Positions 27,050 to 36,340 are shown, counted from the first letter of the stretch. The stretch is 64,000 nt of DNA from CAWBBA01 sp963729795 (GCA_963729795.1 CAVSPC010000018.1:1-64000), one strand, 5' to 3'. Notes: generated by a model from the sequence alone, not told the origin. Translations and numbers: made by a program.

Positions 27050-28126
27050 TTACTCGGTCATTCGCCCGAAATATTCTTCCAAGCTGGCCACACTCTTGCT
27101 CATTAGCTCCCCAATAGTTGGATTAGGCCCTTTGCGCTTGAAATCTCGCAACCAAGCGTCGATGACAGGTAGGCTCTTCGCCTCGTTTCCTTCGTTCACC
27201 ACGGCGACAGTGTCGTTCGCCAAAGTCTGGAAGATCTCCTCAGCAGTGTCCTTTCGCCCGAAGCCCCCCAACAGCCTGACTAGGTCAAGCATGAGAGGAA
27301 CCACCATCTCCGGTTCGGATTTCCAGGCCGCTTCATAGACTATTTGGATTCTATTGACGGCGTCCACAAGCTCTGCCGACTTGCCCAACGCCGCACACAC
27401 CTTGGCTTTGTTGCAGAGGATTTCCAGGACATGCCCCGCATCTCTGTTCTCGGCGGCTTCCGCTATGTCCAACGCGCGGTCGAGGTAAAGCTCAGCCTGA
27501 AGGAATTCGCGACGAGCGGTGCTTACACTGGCAAGATTCATGAGAACGCGGGGGCCAAAGCGAGACAAGGTCTCCGCATTCTGCTCGCTCTGGCGCAAGG
27601 CTTCATGAAGGAGGTCTTTCGCCTCCGACGGCTTCCCTTGAATTTGAAAAACGACAGCCAGATCGGTGAGAGCGCTCACGATGAGCGAGTCTCCTTCGCT
27701 CAGATGCTTCTTGACAGAATCCACAATGGTTTGTCCCAGTCTCTCCGAATCGCTCATCTGTCCTGATTCTCCGTAGACTTGCGCCAGATCAAGAAGCTTA
27801 TGAATAATTCCTCTGTAATTGTCAGTATCGGTGTTTGCCCATATCTCCATCGCCCTCAGCAGATGGGTTTCGGCCGAAGCAGGACGACCATGGCGCATGT
27901 ACGCATCACCAAGGAAATAATTGAAAAGGGCTGTTGCCGGATGATCGAGGCCGCCTATTTTCTCAGCCTTGGCAAGCGCCTTCCTGAGTTTCTTTTCTGC
28001 CTTCTTGAACTCGGAACGAGAGAACCACGTTAGCCCCGGAAGGCCGAGAACCTTCACCTTGCTTATTTCTTCACCCAGATCTCCGTCTTTCGCTTTCTTC
28101 AGCAATGACATCATGATCTCTTTCAT
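27050..28126 (-). CDS. TPR-repeat protein
   Basis: About 358 residues of tetratricopeptide-type helical pairs (AEKKLRKALAKAEKIGGLDH, LFNYFLGDAYMRHGRPASAE, ALTDLAVVFQIQGKPSEAKD, VLMNLASVSTARREFLQAEL), no signal peptide or enzyme domain. Such proteins are scaffolds for protein contacts. AAGGAGTTCCGCC precedes the ATG at 28126, which rules out a longer reading. The next gene upstream on the strand is an ankyrin protein, so two contact-repeat proteins sit together as likely cargo of the integrated element. Confidence 0.75.
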   Translation of the reverse strand: MKEIMMSLLKKAKDGDLGEEISKVKVLGLPGLTWFSRSEFKKAEKKLRKALAKAEKIGGLDHPATALFNYFLGDAYMRHGRPASAETHLLRAMEIWANTDTDNYRGIIHKLLDLAQVYGESGQMSDSERLGQTIVDSVKKHLSEGDSLIVSALTDLAVVFQIQGKPSEAKDLLHEALRQSEQNAETLSRFGPRVLMNLASVSTARREFLQAELYLDRALDIAEAAENRDAGHVLEILCNKAKVCAALGKSAELVDAVNRIQIVYEAAWKSEPEMVVPLMLDLVRLLGGFGRKDTAEEIFQTLANDTVAVVNEGNEAKSLPVIDAWLRDFKRKGPNPTIGELMSKSVASLEEYFGRMTE

Positions 28127-28391
28127 TGGCGGAACTCCTTGTATGTGTCGGTTGTTGGTTGATAATTGTTGATGTTGATTGACCGCACCATTTACTGAGT
28201 CGAAGACACCGGCATTTCCTAAACCTGTGCTGATCTTCAGCAAGCAGGCGTGTGGCCGCAGCTATCCCGTGCCCATCTGGAGGTGATTCCGCAGTCACGA
28301 AACATCACCTCCAGGTGTACCGAAGAAGTCGTCGAAAATCTCCCGGTCGTCCGGGGAATTACACGAATCTGGTTAGTGTGTTACTGAGGGA

Positions 28392-29870
28392 CTATTCATC
28401 TTCCAAATCGGAAAGTATTCCCTCAAGGGTACCCATGAGGTTCTTCCACTCATCCAAGCCCGGCTTCCGTGACTTGATCAACGCCCGTATCTTCTTGCGT
28501 TCCGCCTTGCTCAACTCTTCGAGTACTCTGTCCTTGTCGGTGCAGAGAGCCATGAGATCAGGATCTTCGAGGATTGGAACCGCTTGATCCAGAGTTTTGA
28601 TGATCTCTTTCCCGGGATCGTGATCGTCTTTGTGTTCCCGGAGTTCCTCCACAGCCCGTTTGAGTTGGCGTACTGTGTAGTTATTGGCGATCGCCTCTTC
28701 AGCCGTCTGCAGGATCAGTTTTGGATCCCTGGCGTAGTAAAGCTCTATAAGATGGGAGAGACTGAACTGCGATGTGTCTATCCCTTCTGCGAGCAAGAGC
28801 CGCCTCACGGCACAGGCTCCAATCAATTCAGTCAACCGTCGTGGATCAATGAGCCAGTCCGGATGTTTCTTCAGCTTACGCCACCGCTTGTTTTCCTGCG
28901 ATCGAGGCTTCAACACGGCCATATAGCTGCCTTTGAAGACCGTATCTATGACGTAGTCACCAACTTCAAAACCGGCCCTGTCGAGAACCTTCTTGATCTT
29001 TTCATTAATGTTTCGGACTTGTTTATTGTCCAAAGCGTCAAATTCGATTCTCTCCTCATCGAGGCCAGAGAATTTGCCCGGTACTGGCGGTGGCTTTTTT
29101 GTCTCCCTTTCAACGAGGCCGCCATGTTGGCTGTTAATGGCGCTCCAAACGTCGCTCTCCGCCTGCTCGCCCGCACCGGATGATTCCGCTGTAGGTTCCG
29201 GCCCGTCTTCCGGTGATGGTTTCATGGCCTCCTGCTCCGGGGCTTGTGTCCATATCTCAGGCTCGTGGTGCGGCTTGAAGAACGGAGAGTCTTTCACTCC
29301 GGGAATTGACTCCAAATCAACCTCTGGGACATAGGACCGGGGCTCAGAAGAAGCCATTGCCGCAGCCGCAACCGGTAGCGAGGCCCCTGCCGGGGCATCT
29401 GTTGTCGGCCCATCATCAGGCGTGTCCGTCGAAATCTCCGCTTTGATTCCGTTTGCTTTACCCGCGGACTGCGCCGTTAAGAAAGAGGTCACGGGGTCGT
29501 GTCCTTTTAGTTGAGCGAGGTCCAGAGCCGTCGAGCCGTCACCATTCCTTATCTCTAAATCGGCATCGTTTTCGGCGAGTAGCTCCACTACACTGAGGTG
29601 GCCGCCGAATGCGGCCTTCATAAGTGCCGTCTCGCCATCGTCGTCCAGAGCGTTCACATCCGCTCCATGGCGTATAAGTACCCCTACCAATGCAGGGTTT
29701 CCGTCTTCCGCAGCCCTCATGAGGGCCGTTTTGCCTTCGTTGTCTCTGCAATCCGGGGAGACGCCACGCGCCAACAGCTTTTCCACTTGGGCAACGGCCC
29801 CTTTTCCCATCGCCTCGAAGAGCTGTTCGCATTCGGTGATTTTGCGTTTGATAAATCGTTCTCTCATCAT
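28392..29870 (-). CDS. Ankyrin-repeat protein with long linker and unknown C-terminal domain
   Basis: 492 residues. About three ankyrin repeats at residues 25-130 (EGKTALMRAAEDGNPALVGV, DGETALMKAAFGGHLSVVEL, DGSTALDLAQLKGHDPVTSF). A Pro/Ala/Glu-rich linker runs to about residue 255, then a helical, highly charged region (VRNINEKIKKVLDRAGFEVG, KHPDWLIDPRRLTELIGACA) that I cannot assign. GGAGAAGGAGAAA lies before the start; a second ATG follows directly. No signal peptide, so probably cytoplasmic. Confidence 0.75.
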   Translation of the reverse strand: MMRERFIKRKITECEQLFEAMGKGAVAQVEKLLARGVSPDCRDNEGKTALMRAAEDGNPALVGVLIRHGADVNALDDDGETALMKAAFGGHLSVVELLAENDADLEIRNGDGSTALDLAQLKGHDPVTSFLTAQSAGKANGIKAEISTDTPDDGPTTDAPAGASLPVAAAAMASSEPRSYVPEVDLESIPGVKDSPFFKPHHEPEIWTQAPEQEAMKPSPEDGPEPTAESSGAGEQAESDVWSAINSQHGGLVERETKKPPPVPGKFSGLDEERIEFDALDNKQVRNINEKIKKVLDRAGFEVGDYVIDTVFKGSYMAVLKPRSQENKRWRKLKKHPDWLIDPRRLTELIGACAVRRLLLAEGIDTSQFSLSHLIELYYARDPKLILQTAEEAIANNYTVRQLKRAVEELREHKDDHDPGKEIIKTLDQAVPILEDPDLMALCTDKDRVLEELSKAERKKIRALIKSRKPGLDEWKNLMGTLEGILSDLEDE

Positions 29871-30823
29871 TTTCTCCTTCTCCGAATTTGTTTAAATTTG
29901 TCGGCGGGTACACCCACCAGTTCGCACCAATGGTTGCGTGCGCCGCCGGACGACGGATCGTTGGAATTGGATGAGGGGGTTAGGCTCAGACGGAAGAGAT
30001 CTCGTGTCGGCTATTCAAGATCAAAAAAGCACCTTGAAAAATCCACCGCACAGTGAGATCATATAAGCGAAACTGGTCCGAGCGTCTGCGACCTCATCGT
30101 TGACGTTTAACCATTTTCAGAAAGCCTGCCCTGAGTCGCTGCCAAACGTTCACGGGGCGGGCTTTCCTACTTATGGCCCGTGGAGTCCTGTTACTTCAGG
30201 TTGTTCAACACGTGTGAAATCCCACTCTGATCGCTGCCAAAGCCTAGCGTGGGCTTTGCTTTTCGGAGGTCCTCTCGTCGCGCTTCGAATCGTCTTTTTC
30301 ATGCTGCGACAATCTCCTCATTTTGACAGAATCTTTGTTGACGCCGTGGGGCTATTCAGCTTTCGCAATGCTGGGAATCTGTCATTACTCAAAGTCAAGC
30401 CGTAATTGAAGGAGTCGGAACACGAGTTTCCAACATCAATTCGACTGGCGGTCCGAGGCCAATTGTCGCCAAAACAAAATGGGACCACCAGATCTGGGCC
30501 TGCAAGTGTCGGGCTCTTACCAATAATCGGCCCTGACGTCGTCAATTGCTCGTACCACAACTCCTCTCGTGGTATATGTGAAAGGTCCTTGCGACCTTGT
30601 TGCAGATTTATAGAGCAATCAGCGTGCCAACCAGAAATATTGTGCCGTAACGAAGGGAAGTGTGTGATATATCAAGTGCCTGGCATTATGCGTGGCCTAT
30701 GGCCAATTCGACTGTAGGCACCAAATGTGATGATGATATGTGACTGCATGTGATCACGGAGGGGCTCGTGTGTGATTGTATGTGATGATATGTAACGGTA
30801 TTTGGGGCAGCAGAACGCGTGAG
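29871..30823. other. Gene-poor interval with hairpin and TGTGAT repeats
   Basis: No convincing gene. AAAGCCTGCCC near 30120 can pair with GGGCGGGCTTT near 30155 (one G-U) around a loop of about 22 bases, and a second smaller AAGCC/GGCTT hairpin follows around 30240, both resembling stem structures with a shared TCGCTGCCAAA in the loop. At the right end lies the repeat cluster at 30725-30790. Confidence 0.4.
30725..30790. repeat. TGTGAT-rich direct repeats
   Basis: The 14-base sequence ATGTGATGATATGT occurs exactly at 30725-30738 and 30777-30790, with ATGTGATC and GTGTGATT between them. It lies just beyond the stop of the sigma-54-type activator. The half-site TGTGA is CRP-like, but no spaced palindrome of that class is complete. 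Role unknown. Confidence 0.5.
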
Positions 30824-32842
30824 TTACTCGGGAGCGCGCATGCTATGAAACCCGTGTCGCGCAAGCCATGATTCGAGTTGCTCAACCAATCCTTTCAATG
30901 CGTTTTGTGAGATTCCACCTTTCTTGACGTCGGGGCATTCGAGCCTCTTTATTCTTCTCGAAACGCTCGGTCTTTCGTATTCGATCACGATAGCGATAGC
31001 CCTGGCAGATCCTCGAACGCCCTTGAGTTCCCCATCATGCATCCTTACGCAAACTTCCTCATACATCTTCTTAAATTCTTGGTCGGTCATATTAGCCGCC
31101 GGTCGCGTACGAGGTTCCTCTTCAAGCTCATCCTTGGACTGCTTGGTCTCCAATTGCAGGAAAGACACGTCCAGCGAGGTTCCGGAGCTTAGAATTAAGG
31201 CTGTTTCCAGCACATTACGCAATTGTCTCACATTTCCGGGCCAACTGTAGCTGACCAACGTATCCATGGTCCTACTGTCTATTTCAGGCATGCTGGAAAA
31301 TTTAAGGTGGAAACACAAGCTGGATACGATTTCGTGTACCAGGATTGGGATATCCTCACGCCTCTCACAGAGACGCGGAACTTCAATCGACAGCACGTTA
31401 AGGCGGTAATAGAGGTCAGGCCTGAAGCGTCCTGCCTCGACTTCCTTCTCCAGATCCCTATTAGTGGCTGCCATAAGCCGGGCATTGACCGTGATTTTTT
31501 TTACACCACCCACACGGGTAAACTGTTTAGTATCAAGGAAAGTCAGCAGCTTTGCCTGCAAGGGTAGTGACAGTTCCCCGATTTCGTTCAACAGGAGAGT
31601 GCCTTTTTCAGCCTGTCCCAAGAGTCCTTGTTTTCGCCCGACTGCTCCAGTAAAGGCTCCCTTCTCATGACCGAAAAGTTCCGATTCGGCAAGTTTAGGC
31701 GTTATCGCAGCACAATTGATCGAGAAATATGGACCATCGGCTCTATTTGAATGGTCATGAATGTACTTTGCCAGATAATCCTTGCCGCTACCACTTTCCC
31801 CAGTGAGTAAAACTGTGCTGTCTTTCTTGGCTACTTTCTCGGCCCGCGATAACACCGCCCGCATCGGTTTGGATTTGTAAGGTAAGCCGTGAACTTCGGC
31901 AGGTTCATCTCGGCCAGACTCAATGAACTCACGTGAAAAACCCCATATCTCCCTGAGCCGCGGTTCTGGGTCTAAATATCTAATCGGAAGCAACACGTCC
32001 AAAAATTTTCTGGGCTTATTATTAATGGTTCGGACCACTTCACGTCGTACGCATATACTAAAGAATCTGTCACGAACCGATATTGCTTCCTCCAGTCTTG
32101 TGCCAAATAATTCAGGATCTGATCGGCCAACCATCTGAGCTTGCTCCATCCCTGTTAGCCGCGCCATAGCAGGATTAACGTAAACGTAATTCATCGAGGC
32201 ATCTTTCAGAAAGATACAGCCCCAGCCCTGAAGGAGCAATTTTCCAAATACTCGAAAGGCCCAAACTTCATCACTCTGCATTTTTGTAAACGGCAAACTA
32301 TCTGCGTCATGAAGCTCGGGCTCTTTAAGCCAACTGATGACAGATATCCCATTTATTTTGGTTGCCCTCCCTGTGGAGGTCTTCCAGATTTTCTTTGCAA
32401 TAATACCGCATTCGATCTTTTCGTTTGAACACCAAGGGCTATCGATTCCGAATCTGGCCCTTTTATGAGGTAGGTCTCCTCTGACGAGTTCGTCTACATA
32501 GACGTTAAGCATATGGGCCAAATCCTCCGAAAGGAAAGAACTCTTCAATTCTCTCAAATTCGTTTCCTTCACATCGTACAACCCTCCGAAAAGCAGCCCA
32601 TTTTGTCTACCCAGATATGAGGATATTTGGGGTGGATGGCTCTTCAGAAGCACTCGGCCGGAGTCAACGCTTAATTCCCAAGAGATTGTTATGCTCTCAA
32701 CAACGCGCAGGTGCTTCCCGGGGTCAATCGTATGACACGTGTAGTCAGCCAATCTTTGTAGCGTGACTTCGTCCGCTGCTTCAGAAAGAAGGTTTTGGAC
32801 TTCGGAAGTATCCCCCTCGGGTATACTCTTTTGATCTTCCAC
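30824..32842 (-). CDS. Sigma-54-dependent activator with PAS domain and altered Walker B
   Basis: About 672 residues. The N-terminal 210 residues are unassigned, a PAS domain follows (IFLKDASMNYVYVNPAMARL), then the AAA+ core: Walker A GESGSGKD, GAFTGA (sigma-54 contact), arginine fingers in FRPDLYYRLNV, and SWPGNVRQL. Walker B reads LLLNEIGEL where the family has Asp-Glu; the Asp that coordinates magnesium is Asn here, so ATP hydrolysis may be reduced. The C-terminus (SARAIAIVIEYERPSVSRRI) is an HTH unlike Fis. A GTG at 32842 with CAGGAG upstream is the likely start. It follows the radical SAM gene on the same strand and may control that cluster. Confidence 0.85.
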   Translation of the reverse strand: MEDQKSIPEGDTSEVQNLLSEAADEVTLQRLADYTCHTIDPGKHLRVVESITISWELSVDSGRVLLKSHPPQISSYLGRQNGLLFGGLYDVKETNLRELKSSFLSEDLAHMLNVYVDELVRGDLPHKRARFGIDSPWCSNEKIECGIIAKKIWKTSTGRATKINGISVISWLKEPELHDADSLPFTKMQSDEVWAFRVFGKLLLQGWGCIFLKDASMNYVYVNPAMARLTGMEQAQMVGRSDPELFGTRLEEAISVRDRFFSICVRREVVRTINNKPRKFLDVLLPIRYLDPEPRLREIWGFSREFIESGRDEPAEVHGLPYKSKPMRAVLSRAEKVAKKDSTVLLTGESGSGKDYLAKYIHDHSNRADGPYFSINCAAITPKLAESELFGHEKGAFTGAVGRKQGLLGQAEKGTLLLNEIGELSLPLQAKLLTFLDTKQFTRVGGVKKITVNARLMAATNRDLEKEVEAGRFRPDLYYRLNVLSIEVPRLCERREDIPILVHEIVSSLCFHLKFSSMPEIDSRTMDTLVSYSWPGNVRQLRNVLETALILSSGTSLDVSFLQLETKQSKDELEEEPRTRPAANMTDQEFKKMYEEVCVRMHDGELKGVRGSARAIAIVIEYERPSVSRRIKRLECPDVKKGGISQNALKGLVEQLESWLARHGFHSMRAPE

Positions 32843-32958
32843 GGGAACTCCTGCGAGAATCAATACTTGCCCTTTTCTAACGGTTATAGCAATGGCTCGG
32901 ACTTATAGTCTCACATTGGGTGATCGAGCTCTACCCGTAAAATAGGATAAGAGCCTGA

Positions 32959-34143
32959 TTACATTTCAGACAAATTTGACGCTCTTACAGCGCTGAGAGG
33001 CCCATAAACTTCCTTTTTGAGGAATTCCTTAATGTGATAATATAACGTTCGAGTTGCGTCACATAAGTAGTCTTTACCGTTGATCCGCCGGTGCGCACAT
33101 CCTCCGTTGCAGCAATCAAACGCATCGCAACTAAGGCATTCTTGCGGTAATGTCTTTGCTCTATTTCTGAAAACCTTGAAAGGCTCAGAAGCAACTATTT
33201 CAGAAATGGATTGTTGCTTGACGTCTCCCAAGAACCCATCCGAGGAGCCCATGTACATCTCGCAGGCCCACATTTTACCGTCAGCACCTATACTGACCGT
33301 ATTTGGACAATCATTGATCCATTCGCAAGGAATATCAATATTGAGGCTTCCCGTCATTCTTTGAAGAAAATATCTATATGTCCGAATTCCTGGGTAATAT
33401 TTACCCGATGAGACCCACTCATCAAAGAACCGCGAGAGGAAACACCCGTAGCCTACCGGGTCTGGGAACGGCCCTTTATCTACGCAAGGATTGAAAGCAA
33501 TGACTCCCGGTTCGAGAGATTGAAAATACTTGAGAAGACCTGCCTCGTGGCCCACGGCGCTAGAAGTAATCGTAGCTAACACGCCAAAAGGAATGTCCTT
33601 GCTCTTAAGTAAGCCCACAGACCTGAAGATGCAATCCGCGACGTTATTCTTTGATTCTCGAAACTTCCGATGTCTGTTTGTAATATTCGGAGGTCCGTCG
33701 ATGCTCAAACTTACATTTATGTCATGATCTTTGAAAAAGGTAACGTATTCGGGTGAAATCAGCGTCGCATTGGTAACGAGGTCGCGGTTGATTGGAATAT
33801 TGTTTCTTTTTTGGATGTCCTCAATCCCGATTAGCAAATCCGAAAGATAATTCATACCACAAGTCAGTGGTTCGCCACCGGTCAAGCAAACGACAGCATG
33901 CCTGCTACCTGAATACTTAACATAATCGACATAATCCTGAATCGAGTTGAGGGCCAAGCTGACCGGCATCTGGATACGATCATAATTATCATAATAAATC
34001 GAGTTATGACAATAATGACATTTTAGGTTGCAATTTGAGGTTAGCCCCAATACCAGTGTATCTAAGCATTTCAACGGTGGCTCCACTATTCGATGACAAA
34101 GGGGTGAAAATGACTTTCGCTCCCTACTATCAAACCTCTTCAA
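32959..34143 (-). CDS. Radical SAM/SPASM peptide maturase
   Basis: 394 residues. CNLKCHYC near residue 38 is the radical SAM CxxxCxxC; CLTGGEPLT is the GGE-type SAM motif. The SPASM part has CEWINDC, CEMYMG and CLSCDAFDCCNGGCAHRR, giving enough Cys for two auxiliary clusters, as in anaerobic sulfatase-maturase-like and cyclophane-forming peptide enzymes. Two small genes with related C-termini lie just upstream on the same strand (34342-34814), so these are the likely substrates. The start is a TTG at 34143 with a poor ribosome site and could be elsewhere. No PqqD-like leader-binding domain is visible in the protein, and no protease or exporter adjoins. Confidence 0.88.
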   Translation of the reverse strand: MKRFDSRERKSFSPLCHRIVEPPLKCLDTLVLGLTSNCNLKCHYCHNSIYYDNYDRIQMPVSLALNSIQDYVDYVKYSGSRHAVVCLTGGEPLTCGMNYLSDLLIGIEDIQKRNNIPINRDLVTNATLISPEYVTFFKDHDINVSLSIDGPPNITNRHRKFRESKNNVADCIFRSVGLLKSKDIPFGVLATITSSAVGHEAGLLKYFQSLEPGVIAFNPCVDKGPFPDPVGYGCFLSRFFDEWVSSGKYYPGIRTYRYFLQRMTGSLNIDIPCEWINDCPNTVSIGADGKMWACEMYMGSSDGFLGDVKQQSISEIVASEPFKVFRNRAKTLPQECLSCDAFDCCNGGCAHRRINGKDYLCDATRTLYYHIKEFLKKEVYGPLSAVRASNLSEM

Positions 34144-34341
34144 ATGCGAATAACGTCCCCAGGCAGAGCAGTCAAACCGAAACTTGGAGCACCAGAGCTA
34201 CAACAATGTCAAGGGCCATCGCGCTCGGCCAAATACTTATCTTTCCAAGAACAATCCCAAACCATGACCCACTACTGGCCCTCGTTGCAAAGCAGGGGAG
34301 AGCCATTCTTTTCTTCCCCGCCCCGTTTCGCAAACAACAAA

Positions 34342-34524
34342 TTAAGCTTTGCTCCATTGACTATGCGCCGCTTTGGGTTCGCATCCCCTGGTGGTCCGGA
34401 CATCTTCCAAAAAATCTTTTATGAACTCCGTGTGTTCACTGCCCGCGACGACTGTACGGGCATCCTGTTCGTTCAGACTGCTGCTGGTCTTCCTTGGAGA
34501 TAAAGCTTCCATTTCAACTGTCAT
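34342..34524 (-). CDS. Putative RiPP precursor peptide 1
   Basis: 60 residues from the ATG at 34524 (AAAGAGGTAAGCC upstream). The first 30 residues are leader-like. The C-terminal half (EFIKDFLEDVRTTRGCEPKA then AHSQWSKA) matches the second peptide at 34572-34814 through EFIKD-x-LED-x2-TT-x2-C-x-PK and AH-x-QWSK. The conserved tail ends Trp-Ser-Lys-Ala, and Trp-x-x is the substrate motif of three-residue cyclophane radical SAM enzymes; darobactin contains Trp-Ser-Lys. The gene lies 198 bases before the maturase. Assignment as substrate is inference from position and similarity. Confidence 0.7.
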   Translation of the reverse strand: MTVEMEALSPRKTSSSLNEQDARTVVAGSEHTEFIKDFLEDVRTTRGCEPKAAHSQWSKA

Positions 34525-34571
34525 TGGCTTACCTCTTTCTAAAGTGAATTTCCGAGTTGATGGGCGAAAAA

Positions 34572-34814
34572 TCAAGATTTGCTCCATTGAGTATGCGCCG
34601 TCCTTTTTGGTACGCATTCCTCAGTGGTCTTAATATCTTCCAAAATATCTTTTATGAACTCTGGGTGCTTGCTAGTTTCAATAAGGCTCCGGACTTTTTC
34701 GTCCGAGAATGAAGCTTCAACAACATCCTCACCAAATGCTTTCTCAATGGCATCTTCGTCCACTGAGACGGTGATCTCCTCACAGGGAGTTGTCAATTCA
34801 GGCTCATGTGACAT
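34572..34814 (-). CDS. Putative RiPP precursor peptide 2
   Basis: 80 residues; GAGAGGAGAGTAGTCC precedes the ATG. The N-terminal 45 residues are acidic (SVDEDAIEKAFGEDVVEASF), unlike peptide 1. The C-terminal part (EFIKDILEDIKTTEECVPKR then TAHTQWSKS) is the conserved block. It ends Trp-Ser-Lys-Ser at the very C-terminus, the same four residues as within the darobactin core. It is the first gene of the likely transcript peptide 2, peptide 1, maturase, activator. One of two leader types feeding one enzyme, if the reading is right. Confidence 0.7.
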   Translation of the reverse strand: MSHEPELTTPCEEITVSVDEDAIEKAFGEDVVEASFSDEKVRSLIETSKHPEFIKDILEDIKTTEECVPKRTAHTQWSKS

Positions 34815-34838
34815 AGGACTACTCTCCTCTCAATTGAC

Positions 34839-34877
34839 AACTGGAAAATAGTAGCCAGTTTTGTTCGTGCCTGTCAA
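34839..34877 (-). promoter_or_regulatory. Promoter of the peptide cluster with flanking inverted repeat
   Basis: On the minus strand TTGACA (34872-34877, perfect -35) is followed after 18 bases by TACTAT (34848-34853, -10). AACTGG (34839-34844) and CCAGTT (34855-34860) form a 6-base inverted repeat around the -10, a natural operator position. This lies 33 bases upstream of the peptide 2 start. No -24/-12 sigma-54 promoter was seen here despite the nearby activator. Confidence 0.5.
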
Positions 34878-36340
34878 CCCTCAAGTTCATTATGATTGAA
34901 TCCTTGAGCCTCCAATCTCTCGGTCGATCTGCTTTCTTCCGTTAGCGACTCGATACCATCCTGAGCGCGACAAAGATCTACTGGATCTCGCGGTTTGTCA
35001 CGCCTATCCTCGACGTCTTTTTGCCTCCGACCACGATTACCAACTCTTTGCTCCCAAGATTGCGGCAAAAATGAGATTTAGGGCAACCAGCACCATCTTC
35101 TGTAGGAATTTGGTCATAAACGGCCTTTGTAGCTCCCGCCCACGAAAAACTCTGTATCGTGTTGAAGGATGCTGCAACACGAATGACGAAATAATGAGGT
35201 CCACCTAAATAATATCCTTAGCATTTTGGATCAGTGAGATAATGAACAAGGCCTGGACTGCTTTTTGGGTCCCATTTCGATTTTTTGGAAAACAATTAAG
35301 GGGCCGGGTGGGTGGATGACGTTGACGGTGTTTCGGGGATTCATCTACTCCAGGGGCACCATAAGATTGCTGCCTTTGCCGTCTGTGTGAATGCCATCCT
35401 TACGGTTTACCCAGCGTGAATTTATCGCCTGAGGTAGGATAGAGTTATGGGTCTCCTACCGCATTTTCCAAAAGAGTTAAGCCCCCACCCCCCTTTTAAT
35501 AATATCCATGTGGGATTTCCCTCATTCTTCTGCGCTGGACGTTGGGCAAAGTGATCAATGCCCCAGACTGGACCGGGAAGAACCATCGTTTGTACACCGC
35601 GATCATGGTTGCGCTCTTTTGCACCTTTCTGCAGGAATGGAGCAGATAATCGCAAATAATTCCATAAGGAAACGTTCCGGGCAGCACACGGGTGGTGATC
35701 AGCCAGTTGCGAGGCTTGTTCGGTAGCGATGCACCATATCAACTATTAAAGCAGCTTCCCACCGGGCAGTGGTCTTTTTTAAGGACTGAAGAGCAATAAC
35801 GACGGACTGGATTCGTTATCGGCAGAGATGGCTCTGCAAGACACACTCTGTGCATTTCACAAGGATTGAGCATGAAGAAGTGTGCTCTTCCAGCGTTTGA
35901 GACTCGTTGTTCCTCTAATTTTCTCATTTTTGTTATGCATCCCCCCATGCCCTGACGTTCTGACGGCTCATTCTCAGGGCTTTCTGTCCATCTCGGTGTC
36001 GTTGCCACGTCCAGCGCCGCTCCCCTCTTTCTTCATTCCTATGTTTCTTCTTTTCCCCTTCTTCTATTGAGGGGTTATAGAGGGGGCTTCATTGAAGGGT
36101 ACAATGAATTAACGTCCGTGCGTCTGCGCCTCGTGCCGCCCGCACGCATTTATTCAAAATACCCCTCCAAGAATTCTAATTTATATTTAAGGGGTTAATG
36201 GTTCTTATTGTAACTTCTCAATAAGTCCGGGCAGGATTCGTATCCTGTGCTTTTATCTATTTGAAATTACTGGGGCCGCAACCTGACTCGGGACATTCTT
36301 GCCCGGGGTTATTGAGAAGATACTTCTTATTGGAGGGGAA
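34878..36340. other. Intergenic stretch with a 20-base inverted repeat near its end
   Basis: No gene is supported in about 1.4 kb; the frames present lack ribosome binding sites and recognisable products. CTTCTCAATAAGTCCGGGCA (36214-36233) and TGCCCGGGGTTATTGAGAAG (36300-36319) form an inverted repeat with two mismatches, 66 bases apart, ending 21 bases before the first gene of the next operon. It could be a looped operator or a long structured leader. Confidence 0.45.

Noticed and set aside
34172..34357. A possible third peptide starting MEQSLICC
   Set aside because: Its start is the codons for Gln-Trp-Ser-Lys of peptide 1 read in another frame; no ribosome site and no conserved tail.
34874..35068. 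64-codon charged frame upstream of the peptide genes
   Set aside because: TTG start without a ribosome site, and it overlaps the likely promoter. No similarity to the peptides.
25381..36300. Second copy of the tRNA-Val 3' end as the far attachment site
   Set aside because: No match to the last 20 bases of the tRNA was found by eye to the right; a computed search over a larger region is needed.
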